Shown here: positions 1 to 11,645 of the stretch, one piece after another
How the letters are laid out: the number at the start of each line of letters is the position of its first letter
Position numbering within the stretch: the first letter of the stretch is position 1
Program-made: the position numbers and the translations under genes
The notes under the pieces: generated by a model
Seen by the model: only the letters and a program-made list of their open reading frames with translations
Databases searched by the model: none
What the model was told of the DNA's origin: nothing
Source of the DNA: Acanthaster planci
Taxonomy: Eukaryota; Echinodermata; Asteroidea; Valvatida; Acanthasteridae
Direction of reading: 5' to 3'
DNA length: 64,000 nt
Assembly: GCF_001949145.1 (NCBI RefSeq)
Contig: NW_019091379.1
Location: 1,960,534-2,024,533, forward strand

Positions 1-446
1 TTCCAGAACCGTGGTGCAGGCCATCTATCGGGATTTTACAGGAGGCCGTCCTGTCACGTTTGATTTTACAAAGGCGTTTTTCCGAGTTTCGTTTTTTCAA
101 AAAGTAACTGAACGAAAAATGTTACATCGTCTGAAATTTGTGCACATTATCTTTCCTATACAAGGGTTCCCGAAGGGCATTATCAGGGTCAACTTTCAGG
201 CTCGAGTGTGTTTGGATCAGTTAAGCAGTCAGGTGTTGGTGACATTGACATGCATTGATATCCGGCTGTGCAGATGTAGGTCATTGGCGGCTACCCGACG
301 CACCCTTGTATGTCCACAGCTCAACCATGTTAGAATTCCATGTCTTCTTGTACAGCACATTTGAGCATAAGTTTATGGAATTGGCCCTTTACAAATGACT
401 AAATTATTATTAGCTTGAGACCTTTTGTCCCACATGTTTTTACCAG

Positions 447-621
447 TTGGTACTTCTGGTGGCCTTCCTGGCTATTTTGCTGGTCTTCCTGGTGGCATTT
501 GGAGTAGCCTGCCAAGCTATTCTCTTCCCAAACAACCAAGACATTGTCGGCATCATCAAGGGTGTATTCTACCAGTCCTATTTCCAGCTGTACGGGGAGC
601 TTTTCCTGGAAGACATTGATA
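447..621 (+). CDS. TRPM: TRPM-A exon: S5 end, pore helix and selectivity filter
   Basis: Acceptor TTTTACCAG at 438-446, donor GTAAGT at 622. Incoming phase 0, outgoing phase 1. Encodes a hydrophobic helix, then [11 protein letters not shown] (the TRPM S5-pore signature) and the filter region YGELFLEDID. The TRPM-B counterpart at 31174-31348 is also exactly 175 nt. Confidence 0.92.
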
Positions 622-3600
622 GTAAGTGCATTCTTTCCAAAAAAATGGGGAAGGGGGGTTGGATTTGGAGAGATGGAAGCATGCACTAGCCCAATCACTC
701 TTGGAACCTTTGCTTTAAAAGGTACATGTATATCCACTGAACTACTTAGCACTAAATCTGCAGCACTAACTACGTGCATTTGCATGCCTCACCAGAGCCA
801 ATTCAAGCAGCCTGTAAATTTTCTATGTAGGGCAAATAGGGCACATGCAGTCCCACAACCACTTTTCGATGGAATTGGCAAGAAACGTAACCATTTTAAT
901 CCGTGCCAGTGAAACAATTATTACCTCTATGGTACGTTCACGAAACTGTTGTCGTATCATCTGTCCCGTTGTCCAACTTTTGGGTCTGTCCAACTTTGGT
1001 TGCTCTCTGCTTGGAGTGGGAATGAGAGGGTGGTTTTAAGATACATGTAGCTACATCAGTAGTGGTTGGAACTCGATGCGTGTGGTGCACAGCTTATGAG
1101 CGTTTGGCGTGAGATGTACTAATGTATGTGCATGCTATACCTTGTAAATAGACATGATTGCATACAACGCCAAATTTCAGTCTTCGGATAAATCGATCCA
1201 TCACGTCATGCTCCATTGTTTTCTCACAAACCACAGCCTTGTTTTATGTCCAACAAGCATGCACAAACGTCTGACACGCACGCGCGTATGATGCGTGCGG
1301 CGGGAGCATGTGGGGTCACTCTGGGAAAGAGCTTGTGCTTAGTGCCCATGTGTGTGCACCCGTGGGTGGGGCTTACTGGATTGGTCTGTTGATTAACTAA
1401 CAGTCCAGCAACTTTTCTGAAGGTGTCTTCACCACTTACTATGGATAGCTACATATGCATATGTACCCTATGCTTGCCGTACTGCAAGTCTTGCTTGTGA
1501 GGAATTAATGCAGTTTTTCCCCCGTCGTTGATTCATCCGATCAGGTGAAGAGTGCGCACTGCTGGAGTCAGCGAATGTCGGGTCTATGCAACGTTGCCCC
1601 CAACATTCATGGTTTGGAACCCTCATCCTGGCATTCTACCTGTTCATCAGCAACATTTTACTGCTCAACCTTCTCATCGCAATGCTCAAGTATGCCTCCA
1701 GCAAGTTGGAAAAAACTCAAACCAAGCCTAATGATTTCATCTTTCACTGCATGTGTTTCTGTCACTGTCTTCATTGTTATGTTTCAGGCCAAATGCATCT
1801 ACCGCCTTTGTCTTGTCTTCCTGTGTGTATGTGTGTGAACACCCATCATAATTTTATAGTTGTAGGAAAACCCACATGCTGAAACATAGACGTTTTGGGG
1901 ATCTAAAAGTTAGCAAGTTACATTGTTGTCTTGACAACTCAGTCCCAACTTTCCCAACAAGGGAAACCATCCCTTTGATGTGTTGACGGCCTACCCACAT
2001 ATACATATTCAGTGTGCAGACATTGGACAGTAGAGGACTTGTCACACGTTTCCTTCCTCAGCTGAGTTTTGCTCATTGTTTAAGGCTAAACACTGAATAC
2101 CGGCAAGCTTTTGTGATGGAAACGAGACGTCTGATGGAATATTCGTTTGTTATTCAGTCATCTCAAGTAATACAAATTTGCAGTAGCCTTTTTTGAGCAG
2201 TGAAATTTGTCGATTTCCTCTGTTCCTGTAAGTAAAACTTCTTGCACCCGGATTTTTACAAAAATGTGAAACCCCTGAAGGTGAAGCCAGCCCTGAACTC
2301 AAGGCCATCTTAACAATCATTAGCTTGCAAAAGTTTTTTAAAGCCAGATTCAACAACTTAAATGTGACTCATGCTGTGAGTTTATTCAGTCACAACAAAT
2401 TCATTAATTAACCGAAAGTCTAGTTGATATTCAAATAGTGTAGAATTTAGAAGGGTTTATTGGTATCGATAAAAATCAGTTTAAAAATCAAGGATTGGTA
2501 CTGGCATCCAAGGACGTTAAATGATGATGTTGCATTGGCTTTTTAGGTCAAGTCTTTACGTTAATACACCCTTCTTCTTTTTACTAATTTTTTTCCGAAC
2601 ACTCTGCCTTTCACCTTAGTTACACCTTCCAGGCCATTCAAGACAACACCGATACCTTTTGGAAGTTCCAGCGTTATCAGTTGGTCAAGGAATATTACCA
2701 GCGGCCCTCTGTTGTTCCTCCATTGATCATCGTGATGCATGTTTACCAGATGATACGGTGGGCCTGGGACAAGTGCTTCCCTGGATGCACACTGTACAGG
2801 TCTGCCAACCTGATGAGTAAGTCGTCGATACGTGCTATCATTTCCCTTTGGTTCTGTAGTCCTCAGAAGATGGCCTTAGTTTGTTGCCTGTCTAAATCTT
2901 GCTTCCCTTGCCATCTGCATTTTAATGTAGGACTTGAGTTGACTGGTTTGAATGGAAGAAGGTACTTACCGAGGGACTGAAATGTGAAATGGGTAACCAA
3001 GAAATGCCTTTTACCACTGAACAAAACTTTTACAGGTGCACGTAGCATTCACCAGAATGTGAGAATTTACTATGGAAATCTATTATTTCACGTCCAGTTT
3101 GTAAAGCCGTTCAAGTGTTCCTTTCCTCACCTCCCATTAGAGGAAAACAGAAAGATGGCTTTTTTTCAAAAGGATAATTCTGAGGGTAGCAGTTGATCTG
3201 ACCTCAAAGGGATTGTTCCTCTGTGAGCTCCTTACATGTGTCTGTCTTTTTTTTTTTTAACTCTCCAGAGAGAAAGTTGCAACAGGACAAGCAGATTGAG
3301 ATCTCAACGTGGGAGGAAGTCACGGGTGAAGACTATTTGGCCGAGCAGAAGAAGCTGACTAACCGAGAATCCCACAAGAGAATGAAGCAAACTGACGAGA
3401 AGTGAGTCCGTCCACGTACTGATCAATTTATCTCACAGAGTCTTGGCGGTTTTTGGTTTTTTTGTTCACCGTGGACAAATATCGGCCTAGTTTGGTTGCT
3501 TGCTTGAATTGAAAGCAAACCTCTGGATGGCAAAGGGGAAGGGGTGGGCAAGATTGATGGAGCAGTCAGACGGAGTATCACACCCCTCCCTTTCATCCCC

Positions 3601-5245
3601 CAAGTCTCAAGAAATCTTTCATCTTCCTGGAAGTCAGATCTCCCAGGGTAAATTTTTACAAAAAGAAATGATGAGGACTGGCAAATCCAGAAGGCATTCA
3701 TCTTAGAAACTGATAGGGAAGACAGTTGGGCTTGAAGAAGTCTCAAGAAATTCTTCAAGAAAATCTCAGTACCAGCTGAGGCCTCAAAAGCACTTTGGGT
3801 ATTTGGGTCTTCACTAGACACTTGATTTCTGTCTTGTGAAAGAAAAAAACATTGTTTTCACAGAGGGACAAATTAGCCCCAAATCGGCACATTTTAGAGT
3901 GTCTGAATGTTAGCGTAATTGACTAGTTTGTCTGATGCGTATGATTTGATGTTTGACCAAATCTAAGTGGAATCACATGCATCTCTGGCAGACATCTAAG
4001 CCACATTTTTTGTTTTCATGAAGTTTTTTCATTTCACAGAGGGAAATTTCACTCACAAATTATATACATATGTAACCGAGCCGCATGTTGCATAATCAGT
4101 GGCAACAGTACCCATGTTGCCAATGGCATATTTCCTGTGTTTGAATTTTAGCGAAGGGACAAATTCAGTTGAATAAATTAATTCCTTAGTTACATTCAAA
4201 TGAAGTAGTGGACACTTTAATTTCTGGCATTTTGTGGCACGTCAGTGTGCACATGGATTTACGTTTGTGCAATGTACTTACTTAATCAACTTTTGCAGTT
4301 AGTCTCTATGAAGTCTCTGTTGCAAAAGTAGCCAACTTAACATGCAATTTTCTCGAAAGTTTAGGTTTGTGCAGCATATCAAGCCTGTCTCTTCTTGAAA
4401 ACGGTGATGAAATGTGTTGTACAGATTGACCATTATTCTGTTATTTCCCCGAATGATTGTGATTGATTGAAAAAAGTTTATATTTTTCAGTGATGAAGAA
4501 TGTTGAGAAAGTTAGAGATCTTGAAAATGTAAAAAACTTTGGTTTTCTTAACAGGCTTGAGGCTTTGTCATCCAAAATGACCAAGCACTTTGAAGGTGCA
4601 AGGCTTAACAAAGCTATTGAAGGAAGGTTTAACATGTTGGAAGCACAGGTAGGTCAGATTGACTCATATGCGGGCTTGGAAATCATAAATTATTCAATAC
4701 TTGCATGAATCCCAGCCATCTGATTGGTGGATTGTTGATCACATGTCATTGAATTATTCATTTATTTAAAGGGCACTGTTGAATAGTATCTAATTCACTA
4801 TCTTTGTTCCCGCCCCCATTTCATATATTTTATTCATAGTAAGTAAGAGGAAAACAATTGTAGGACGGGAACCAGTCTAACATTATGTGAACCTACCAGT
4901 GGGTGGCGCTTCAGCCACTAATCTGTTTCGCAGAATATGAGAGGACTGGTAATCCTTTTCTGAACATTTCTGGACATTTCACTGTCAGTCAGTGATCAGA
5001 ATCATTTATTCAGTGACAAATGACAAAATGTTGGTAACTGCCGAAGGGAAGAATTGATTCCTCCGATTTTTCCTGATTTTTCCTGCCAGATCGCCAATCT
5101 GGAGTGCCTCGTCAATAGCTTGCACGGAACTGGTCTGTCGTCTGACAGCAGCGATGGCCTGACAAGGGCAGGACACTTGCAGAGCTTGAGGCACCATATG
5201 AAATCCTACCCACCGAAGAAGGGCAAGTCGGCAACTCTGAAGTAA
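447..5245 (+). CDS. TRPM: TRPM-A: melastatin-type TRP cation channel, 3' part of gene (six exons)
   Basis: C-terminal 299 residues of a TRPM channel, a tetrameric plasma-membrane cation channel. Exons read 447-621, 1545-1689, 2620-2816, 3269-3401, 4555-4648 and 5090-5245 (stop TAA). Phases join cleanly (1, 2, 1, 2, 0), giving 900 nt. Visible in order: end of S5, pore helix and filter (YGELF), an outer-pore loop with two cysteines 13 residues apart, S6 ending NLLIAML, the TRP helix with WKFQRY, a charged linker, a short coiled-coil-like segment and a basic tail. TRPM2 is the closest human relative I recall for the S6/TRP-helix wording, but no NUDT9-H domain follows. The N-terminal melastatin homology region and S1-S4 lie left of the window. 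TRPM-B downstream has matching exon structure. Family assignment is very sure; subtype is not. Confidence 0.93.
1545..1689 (+). CDS. TRPM: TRPM-A exon: outer-pore loop and S6
   Basis: Acceptor CGATCAG at 1538-1544, donor GTATGC at 1690. Incoming phase 1, outgoing phase 2. Encodes an outer-pore loop with two cysteines separated by 13 residues (compatible with the outer-pore disulfide of TRPM channels), then S6 with [15 protein letters not shown]. Open reading continues past the donor, but the TRPM-B paralogue places the junction here. Confidence 0.9.
2620..2816 (+). CDS. TRPM: TRPM-A exon: TRP helix
   Basis: Acceptor CACCTTAG, donor GTAAGT at 2817. Incoming phase 2, outgoing phase 1; 197 nt, identical in length to the TRPM-B exon 33244-33440. 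Encodes NYTFQ, then the TRP-box [13 protein letters not shown] and RPSVVPPLIIV, all characteristic of the segment just after S6. Confidence 0.92.
3269..3401 (+). CDS. TRPM: TRPM-A exon: post-TRP charged linker
   Basis: Acceptor after a T-rich tract (TTTAACTCTCCAG), donor GTGAGT at 3402. Incoming phase 1, outgoing phase 2. Encodes a lysine- and glutamate-rich stretch containing WEEVTGEDYLAEQKK, comparable to the linker before the TRPM C-terminal coiled coil. Confidence 0.85.
4555..4648 (+). CDS. TRPM: TRPM-A exon: coiled-coil start
   Basis: Acceptor TTTTCTTAACAG, donor GTAGGT at 4649. Incoming phase 2, outgoing phase 0; 94 nt. Encodes KLEALSSKMTKHFEG and ends NMLEAQ, a helical segment with hydrophobic residues at heptad-like spacing. 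It corresponds to the TRPM-B exon starting at 35113. Confidence 0.82.
5090..5245 (+). CDS. TRPM: TRPM-A terminal exon: end of coiled coil and tail, stop TAA
   Basis: Acceptor TTTTTCCTGCCAG, in phase with the preceding exon. Encodes IANLECLVNSLHG, continuing the coiled-coil register, then a Ser/Gly-rich and a basic tail ending KKGKSATLK and TAA. No NUDT9-H or alpha-kinase sequence follows. An inverted-repeat element starts about 25 bp after the stop. Confidence 0.82.
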   Translation: MANLECLVNSLHGTGLSSDSSDGLTRAGHLQSLRHHMKSYPPKKGKSATLK

Positions 5246-5270
5246 AACAGAACACCACTTGATATGGGTT

Positions 5271-5456
5271 AATTCAATATGGGCGATTCACAATAGTGCG
5301 CCACCAAGAGTCTGCAACGCATTGGCCAATCACAATGCGCAAACTCTGTTGACCCAATGCGCGTTCGGAAAGGGTCGACAAATTTCGCACATTGTGATTG
5401 GCCAACACTTTGCAGACTCGTGGGGGCGCGCTATTGTGAATCGCCCGCATTGAATT
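5271..5456. mobile_element. MITE family 1, full-length copy
   Basis: 186-bp non-coding element with near-perfect terminal inverted repeats: 5271-5296 against the reverse complement of 5431-5456, one mismatch in 26. The core of the terminus is GGGCGATTCACAATAG. Subterminal motifs are also inverted (a CCAATCACAATG motif near each end). No coding capacity, so a non-autonomous DNA element. Diverged or deleted copies lie at 19170-19302, 40434-40547 and 48861-48928. No clear target-site duplication outside the repeats. Confidence 0.85.
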
Positions 5457-5862
5457 TCAAACTCGCTACAGAGCTTGTCATTGTCGTGGCAAAAAAGCAT
5501 GTATGCAGTTCAACATGTGGAACTGTAATTCATAGCTTGCAAATTTAATGCCATAATGACATTATGTCATCAGTAACTGAAGTATTAGTGGCAATCATTT
5601 GATTTCAATAGTAAAAGGTAAATGCTGAAATGGGTCCGGGTCCTGATAAGTACATCTTCATAGGAAATGTCATAAACTAGGCAAAACAGGATGAAAGAAA
5701 CAGACCATTAAGAATTATGACAGACAAGGAGAAATTTAAAATGAGAATGTCAAAAAATTAATTTGTTGGTATTATTTGTTTAATAGACTGTATCCAACGT
5801 CTGTTTTCATAGTGCATGTTCATAATCCACAGGAGCAAATATTAATTCAGCCTATGCAATTA

Positions 5863-5995
5863 ACCTCGTTAATAAGAGCACTGTTAAAACAAGGAAATGT
5901 TGGGTCCCGATCCTTTGTTAGTCGTCCTCATTCCTGACAATACAAGAATCCTGTTATAGCAAGGTTATCCACAAAAATCTGAGGGACCACAGAAG
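5863..5995. mobile_element. pogo/Tc1-like MITE remnant, copy 1
   Basis: About 130 bp starting AACCTCGTTAATAAGAG and ending near CTGAGGGACC, with arms that are imperfect inverted repeats (ACTGTTAAAACAAGG against CCTGTTATAGCAAGG). The wording AACCTCRTTAATAAGAG resembles pogo/Tigger-type termini as I recall them. It shares an extended internal match with 7585-7702. No coding capacity. Confidence 0.5.
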
Positions 5996-7584
5996 CCAGT
6001 GACAGTTAGTGTGAGTATAATTAATTGGCAGTGGAGTTGGTTGGACGTACAATCAACTACACAAAGAAGACTACTCAAGTAGTGGACGGAGAGAGTAATG
6101 ATAGACAGAGGAAGATGGATCAAACTGCAAAAGCATAATGTGCAGTGCAGTGTTACTCTTTTTGTGTAAATATCACCCAAAGTATATTTTTTTCCAATCA
6201 TGAATATGAGCCACACCCATACTCTGAAATATTCCTCAACTTTCTTGCCTCTAACATTTTGAAGAACACCCGTATCTTCCATCAGGTTATGGGTGTGTTT
6301 TGAAATATGAAAAAAACAAGGTTTGCAGCTGCCTGCTGAGTCAAGTGACTCTGAAAGAATCGAAGGCTTCTTATTTCCATAATAGCAAGAGTCTTTCGCA
6401 ACGGCAAGGTGGTCAGGTTGCCTTTGAAAAGTGATTTTCAACACTGATATGTGTGATCTAGAGAAAAAATTAACACTTGTACAGTCAATGTTGTCAGGTA
6501 AGGACAGCGTGTAGGCTTTCAGGGAAAAGAAAAGAATAGGGATAAATACGGTGTTAGGAAACTCATTTCTATTTGCCGGGCTTACGATCAATCTGTCACT
6601 CAGCATAGATGTATCTGGATTTTTAAACAATGTACGTACTGGCGTGTAAAGGTTCTACCATTTTCCTTTCCTTATTTTAAAATCTGCAATTTAAGCTTCA
6701 ATATTTGATGTGTCCCTTATACCATAGCACGTTAGTATTCATTTGATTTGTTTTGTAGTTTTATACCCAGGTGTATACTTTAGGTAGTTTATTTTTCTAC
6801 GCTTCTATTTTTTTATTTGTCTAAGTCCCACGTGCTTCAGAAGAAAATGCCTTTTGTACATAGTTTGATTACTCACAGTAGGGTTTAACCAGATTTCACT
6901 AAAATGTATATTTTTATGCCATACTTTCGTAAAATGTTCGTTGCTGTACCTTGTACAACCTTGAGAGGACTTTTCTTAAATTATTTTGATAAGATAGATA
7001 ATCTGCCCAAATAGCAAACAGTAAAAGGGATGTAAAGAATTAGAATAAAAGACAAATTGGACAAGATATTGTTCCCTTCAAAGAAGCGTTTGTTGACGTC
7101 ATCATAAGCATTTCCATAAATTTATATGCATATTCTTTGCTTGTGATGTTCAACGCAGTGCAGTGGTGTAATACAGTGTATCCCTTCCCCAAAATGGTGC
7201 ATTACAAGCAAATACTGTCCATGTTAGGCATGGGCAGAGATCCCGGGGGTGGAGGCAATATATCCCACCCCTAAATGTTTGGGAGGGGAATAACCAATAT
7301 AATTCCCCCCGCCTCACTTTTCAAGTCACTGACTTCATGCGCACCCTGTAGCCTAAACTACGTACCGCCCACCACTCGCGTCACAATGCCACGTGGGATG
7401 GAGGCCGAGCTTTGAGCTTTCGGAAATCATCCCCCTACATGTGACAAAAAATCTCCGCCCATGATTTTAAAGTATCCACCAGCGATATTTATGATTTCAT
7501 CATCAACTTTTTCAGCTATCTTTTGCCCACTGCAAGGCAAAGGCCTGCCTAAGCTGGCACTAACTTGTGCTGCCCTGATCCACG
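5996..7584. other. intergenic, no supported gene
   Basis: AT-rich non-coding DNA downstream of TRPM-A. The longest reading frame is a 221-codon one on the - strand (5965-6630). It lacks recognisable motifs, begins inside the pogo-like remnant and was not accepted. An AATAAA hexamer at 7044-7049 is far from the TRPM-A stop. Confidence 0.5.
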
Positions 7585-7702
7585 TAAAGTCGTCCCAATC
7601 CTTTGTTTTTCTCTGTTTTCATTCCTGATAGTGCAATGTTCTGTTATAACAAGGTAATTTGCCGAGTCTGAAGGACCTCTTATTAATGAGGTTCGACTGT
7701 AC
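7585..7702. mobile_element. pogo/Tc1-like MITE remnant, copy 2
   Basis: Matches copy 1 (5863-5995) in the same orientation over GTCCCRATCCTTTGTT, CATTCCTGA and CTGTTATARCAAGGT. It ends, read on the - strand, with ACAGTCGAACCTCATTAATA, a terminus like those of pogo-like elements. The left arm appears lost. Non-coding. Confidence 0.5.
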
Positions 7703-9720
7703 AAGTCACAGGGGCAGATGGGGGGGGGGGTCGCACCCCTCCTTTCACCCCAATTAAAAAAAGAGGGAGGGAGAATAAAAAGAGGGGTCATATTGCCTGA
7801 AATGGCACCACAGAGCACCTGGAATCCAAAAATTCCACCGACCCCAAGCGCATTTTACCCATTGCTTCTTTCGTTCACGACCTGGCCCCCTTTTAGAAAT
7901 CCGAGCTCTCGCCCCATCCCTCTTGTAAAATCCGGGACCTGTCCCTGTGTCACGCCCGTAAACTGGATAATCTCGTCTCTCCATCTCGTTTTCTGTCTTC
8001 CTGGACTACGTCTGTCTCTCTTGTTATTTATTGAGTCCATTTAATAAAACTTCATGGTTGAATCCTGCCACTTTGCACATTTTTCCATTTTCTTCACCCA
8101 TTACATCACTTCGCCCATTTGCCACTTCTGCTTCTTAATGGATTCGATCATTGTATCTTAAAAAAAAAAATTGCACACAGTGGAACTTTGAAAGTAAACT
8201 ATGCAGAGATTTGTCACAGGCCTACTTGCCTGTAATGCATGTATTATTACCAAGCGAATATTGTGTTTGAGAAGTGGCGCTTCGGCGAAATGATTGTGGG
8301 TGAAGTGGCCAACACCACCTTGCCCTCCTTTTCTTAATACATTTACTTTGATGTTCCGTCCTTTCTGTGATTCACTATTTTTCGTATTGGTATGAGCTTC
8401 TGTTCCATGTTCTGTCCGACAGTCAATCACCCGATTAAAATTTTTCTTCAAAGAGGTAGATAAAAACAGTGTTTTCTTTCTCTATGTTTGCTTTAATGGT
8501 CCATGATTCTTGGATCTGGGTGCAAACGAAATAGCCCGAGTTATCAAGATTTCCCTCGAATTAAACGACCACAGCAGGACCTTACGAAGTTGAAAGAAAC
8601 TTATTACTGGTGATCGCAAAACCGGCAAACGAACTCTGGTAAAACTTGGGCACCTAATAAGGCTTAACAATAACTCCTGACATACAGGTACTATACGTGT
8701 TGGTCAGTTGTACAGGAACCCTTGTAATGTTACGGAAGCACAGACGGACCACGGCCAACGCATATTTAAAGGTGGTTCACTAGACGTGGTCATTTTAATG
8801 CACCCTTGCGCAAGATAGTAGCTAGCCGCAGCAAGATAGTTATTTAAAAAATAAAATGCGAGATATATTTTTAAATGGTTGGATCGTGTCCTCCCACAAT
8901 CCCGTGAAAGTTCTGTTGTGAAATTGAAAGTGTAGAATAAGCTTCGACGCATTGAAGGAGTTTGATAAACCTTTCAATTTTCTCGTAACGATTTTGTTAT
9001 CCTATCGTAGCAAGAAGATGGTGAACACTTTTTGTTAATTTTTACATTGGCTACTCAGCGAAAAAACTGATTTCATTCATTTTCAAGAGGTCAATTTTTC
9101 TGGCTTGGCCGGTTTCATTTTAGAGAGTTACTCTGCAGAAGCAACAGCCGTTGATAGACTGGTTATTTAGGCCCAATGCTTCTCTGTCTCAAAGGACTAG
9201 ATGTCAATTCTGTTGTTCAGGTGTTACAGCCAGCTCACTGTTGATGAGTCAGGTGTTGTTAGATCAATGTCATTAGGTGGTTTTAGGATGGGACACTCAC
9301 CCATGATATGTTGGGCCGACTGCTCTGGCTGGTTGCATACAAGGGTTTCTGTTTCTCGTTTCTCGACTCATGGAAGTACCGCCGAACCGGCCCACCTCGG
9401 TTCTTAGGCGGTTGAGCGTGGTCCATTCCTGATGGACCATGCTCAAGAACCTATTTGCGCTTAAAGATAGGTCTGGCTATATTTTTCAACGAGTTATCAA
9501 TCAAATATTGTGGCGAAACAGGGTAGCTGCGCAGACTTGTGTTTAGTCTGGGTCATTAATAATTCAGGCACGTCTAAATTCATGCATTAAACATGCAGCG
9601 GCAACCAATCAGAGGCGCGCATTACCTTGGGGCTGGGCGCAGGCTGCGTGGGTTGCCAGGACTGCTCAAGATGGTAGCGTGCCAACCAGAGCTCTGTGGA
9701 GTTGTGTTCTGAGTTTCGAG

Positions 9721-9757
9721 TGTACATGTACATGTACATGTACATGTACATGTACAT
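9721..9757. repeat. (TGTACA)n microsatellite
   Basis: About six perfect copies of the palindromic hexamer TGTACA. A local assembly gap begins 50 bp downstream. Confidence 0.9.
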
Positions 9758-9806
9758 TGTGTGTAAATCTGACGTACGACCGCTGGTGGTTGGGGATCTA
9801 CCTCAA

Positions 9807-9876
9807 NNNNNNNNNNNNNNNNNNNNNNNNNNNNNNNNNNNNNNNNNNNNNNNNNNNNNNNNNNNNNNNNNNNNNN
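9807..9876. other. assembly gap (70 N)
   Basis: A run of 70 N. It directly abuts the first copy of a duplicated segment, so collapsed or expanded tandem repeats are likely here. Confidence 0.98.
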
Positions 9877-10146
9877 CATTTTGGGGGCCAAACAATCTCT
9901 TTTTTCAAAAGATACTGTGGAAGGGGGCACTTTTAATGCTAATGAGCTGGTCAGAAATTCTCACTTGAATTAGTGGTCTGCACCCTCAAAGACCCGGGGA
10001 GTTGATCCTGGCGACGATTTACACAATCTCACCATTTTGGGGGCCAAACAATCTCCTTTTTCAAAAGATACTGTGGAAGGGGGCGCTTTTAATGCTAATG
10101 AGCTGGTCAGAAATTCTCACTTGAATTAGTGGTCTGCACCCTCAAG
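9877..10146. repeat. 156-bp period tandem duplication
   Basis: The segment beginning CATTTTGGGGGCCAAACAAT at 9877 recurs nearly identically at 10033 (offset 156) for about 110 bp, through CAGAAATTCTCACTTGAATT. Only scattered differences separate the copies. With the N gap on its left this is either a young tandem repeat or an assembly duplication. Confidence 0.85.
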
Positions 10147-10702
10147 TGTACCTGGTGCGATCGGTTAGTGTGGTGCTTGTTCTCAGTTGTTGGAGCTGCC
10201 GATTATATCAAATCTCCATGAAGATTGGGGAATCGTTAGACGGTCTCGTTTATTTAAGAAGCGGTAGATTATAGGGTTAGGGAACCCGTGTGAACCAGTT
10301 AATTGGGGAATTAGCGAAGCTTAGACTAGAAGGATTGTGTGCCGTTGTTCCATGCTTTTTAGCATAGCGACGGTTGGTTGCGGTCCTGGTCTGGGAGCTT
10401 GCTTTCCTCGTTCAAGTGAGGTTTACTGGGTGCAGGTTTCGGTTAGAGTCTGGTGAGGACTATTATAATCGCCCTCTTAATCAACTTACCTGTGTTATTT
10501 CATAATAACTTGAAGTGGGTGAGGGTTATTCAAGTCACCTTAAACCTTGTTGCAATTTGGGAACTGTGTTGCTTCGAAAGGCAGTATAGATTATTCTTGT
10601 ATAAGTGTACCCTGTTGTGTTGGACAATTACGAAGAATGTAATTGCTTGTGTGATCAAGACTTACCAGTTATAAGCCATCGGTAGATTATTTATTTAGAC
10701 TT

Positions 10703-10785
10703 GAGGGTTACCCTGATCACTGTGAGGTTTACCTGGTTATTGTAAGGGTTACCCTGATCACCGTGAGGGTTATTCTGGTGTAGGT
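10703..10785. repeat. short imperfect tandem repeat, ~21-bp unit
   Basis: Units of the form GGGTTACCCTGATCACYGTGAG alternate with diverged units (GTTTACCTGGTTATTGTAAG), about four in a row. The unit contains a TGATCA palindrome. No coding frame spans it. Confidence 0.6.
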
Positions 10786-11493
10786 TAAGGATAAGGCTGA
10801 TTAATCACGTTCGTGGTACAGTTGACCACGTAGGACTAGATCCCCGTGAGGATAATTTTTGTATGTAGTTAATTGCTGTTGTATGTAAAAAACGGATAAC
10901 TGAGCACTGACATTGAAGTTGTCCATCGCGGCTGGAAGAGTCGATGCATGAAGGGCTTTCATAACTGCAGCCAATCTAAGACTATATTTAAATGTTTTTA
11001 CATGTATACCTGGTGAGATTTTCTGCGTGATGTTTTGCTAGTGCTGCCACTTCTTCTGCATCGGTGTCTCTGCAAGCATAGTTGAAAAGTTGGTTGCATG
11101 TGTTCTGGGATTCAAGTCTTGAAAGCCTGTTATTACATGTTGCATTGGTGCGAACCTGCTATCGTTTGATGTTGATTGGCCGCCATATCCCTTTCCTCTC
11201 TTTAAGTTGTATGTACAATTGGCAGGCATGTAAAGTTTGGATTACTTTGGTTGAACCTATATATTACAGTTCGCTTTCAAATGCATGCAATCATTTACAT
11301 CTAACAGAAATGTCATGTGAATAGAAAGGCTGTTCTTTTTTCAGGCCTGAGAATCTGTTGAAATAAAAGGGACAATAAAGGCAGTTCAATTCCTTATAAA
11401 CTATACGGTGGCGGAAACCTATCTAATCTTTGTCGGTGGGAAATGTAGGTGTCAGGGCTTTTCCCAGACTTCCCCGACAAGGACTTCCACAGG

Positions 11494-11645
11494 ATGCCAA
11501 TAGTTCTATTATCCGTGATTCTGTTGTCAACGATTCGTGTAGCCGGTTGCAATGAACTGCCGGGCCACATTGTTAATTCCTTCGTATTGACAATGTCAAT
11601 AGTTCCATTATCCGTGATTCTGCTGTCAACGGTTGTGTATCCGGG
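11494..11645. repeat. imperfect duplication, ~99-bp offset
   Basis: CAATAGTTCTATTATCCGTG at 11498 recurs at 11597 as CAATAGTTCCATTATCCGTG, followed in both by ATTCTGYTGTCAACGRTT. About 45 bp are shared in direct orientation. Confidence 0.65.

Noticed and set aside
1-446. Open frame at 11-364
   Set aside because: No similarity to the expected S3-S4 exon of TRPM-A, lacks a suitable donor, and reads as intron.
5965-6630. 221-codon open frame on the - strand
   Set aside because: No recognisable motif, overlaps a pogo-like repeat, and composition is like the surrounding AT-rich DNA.
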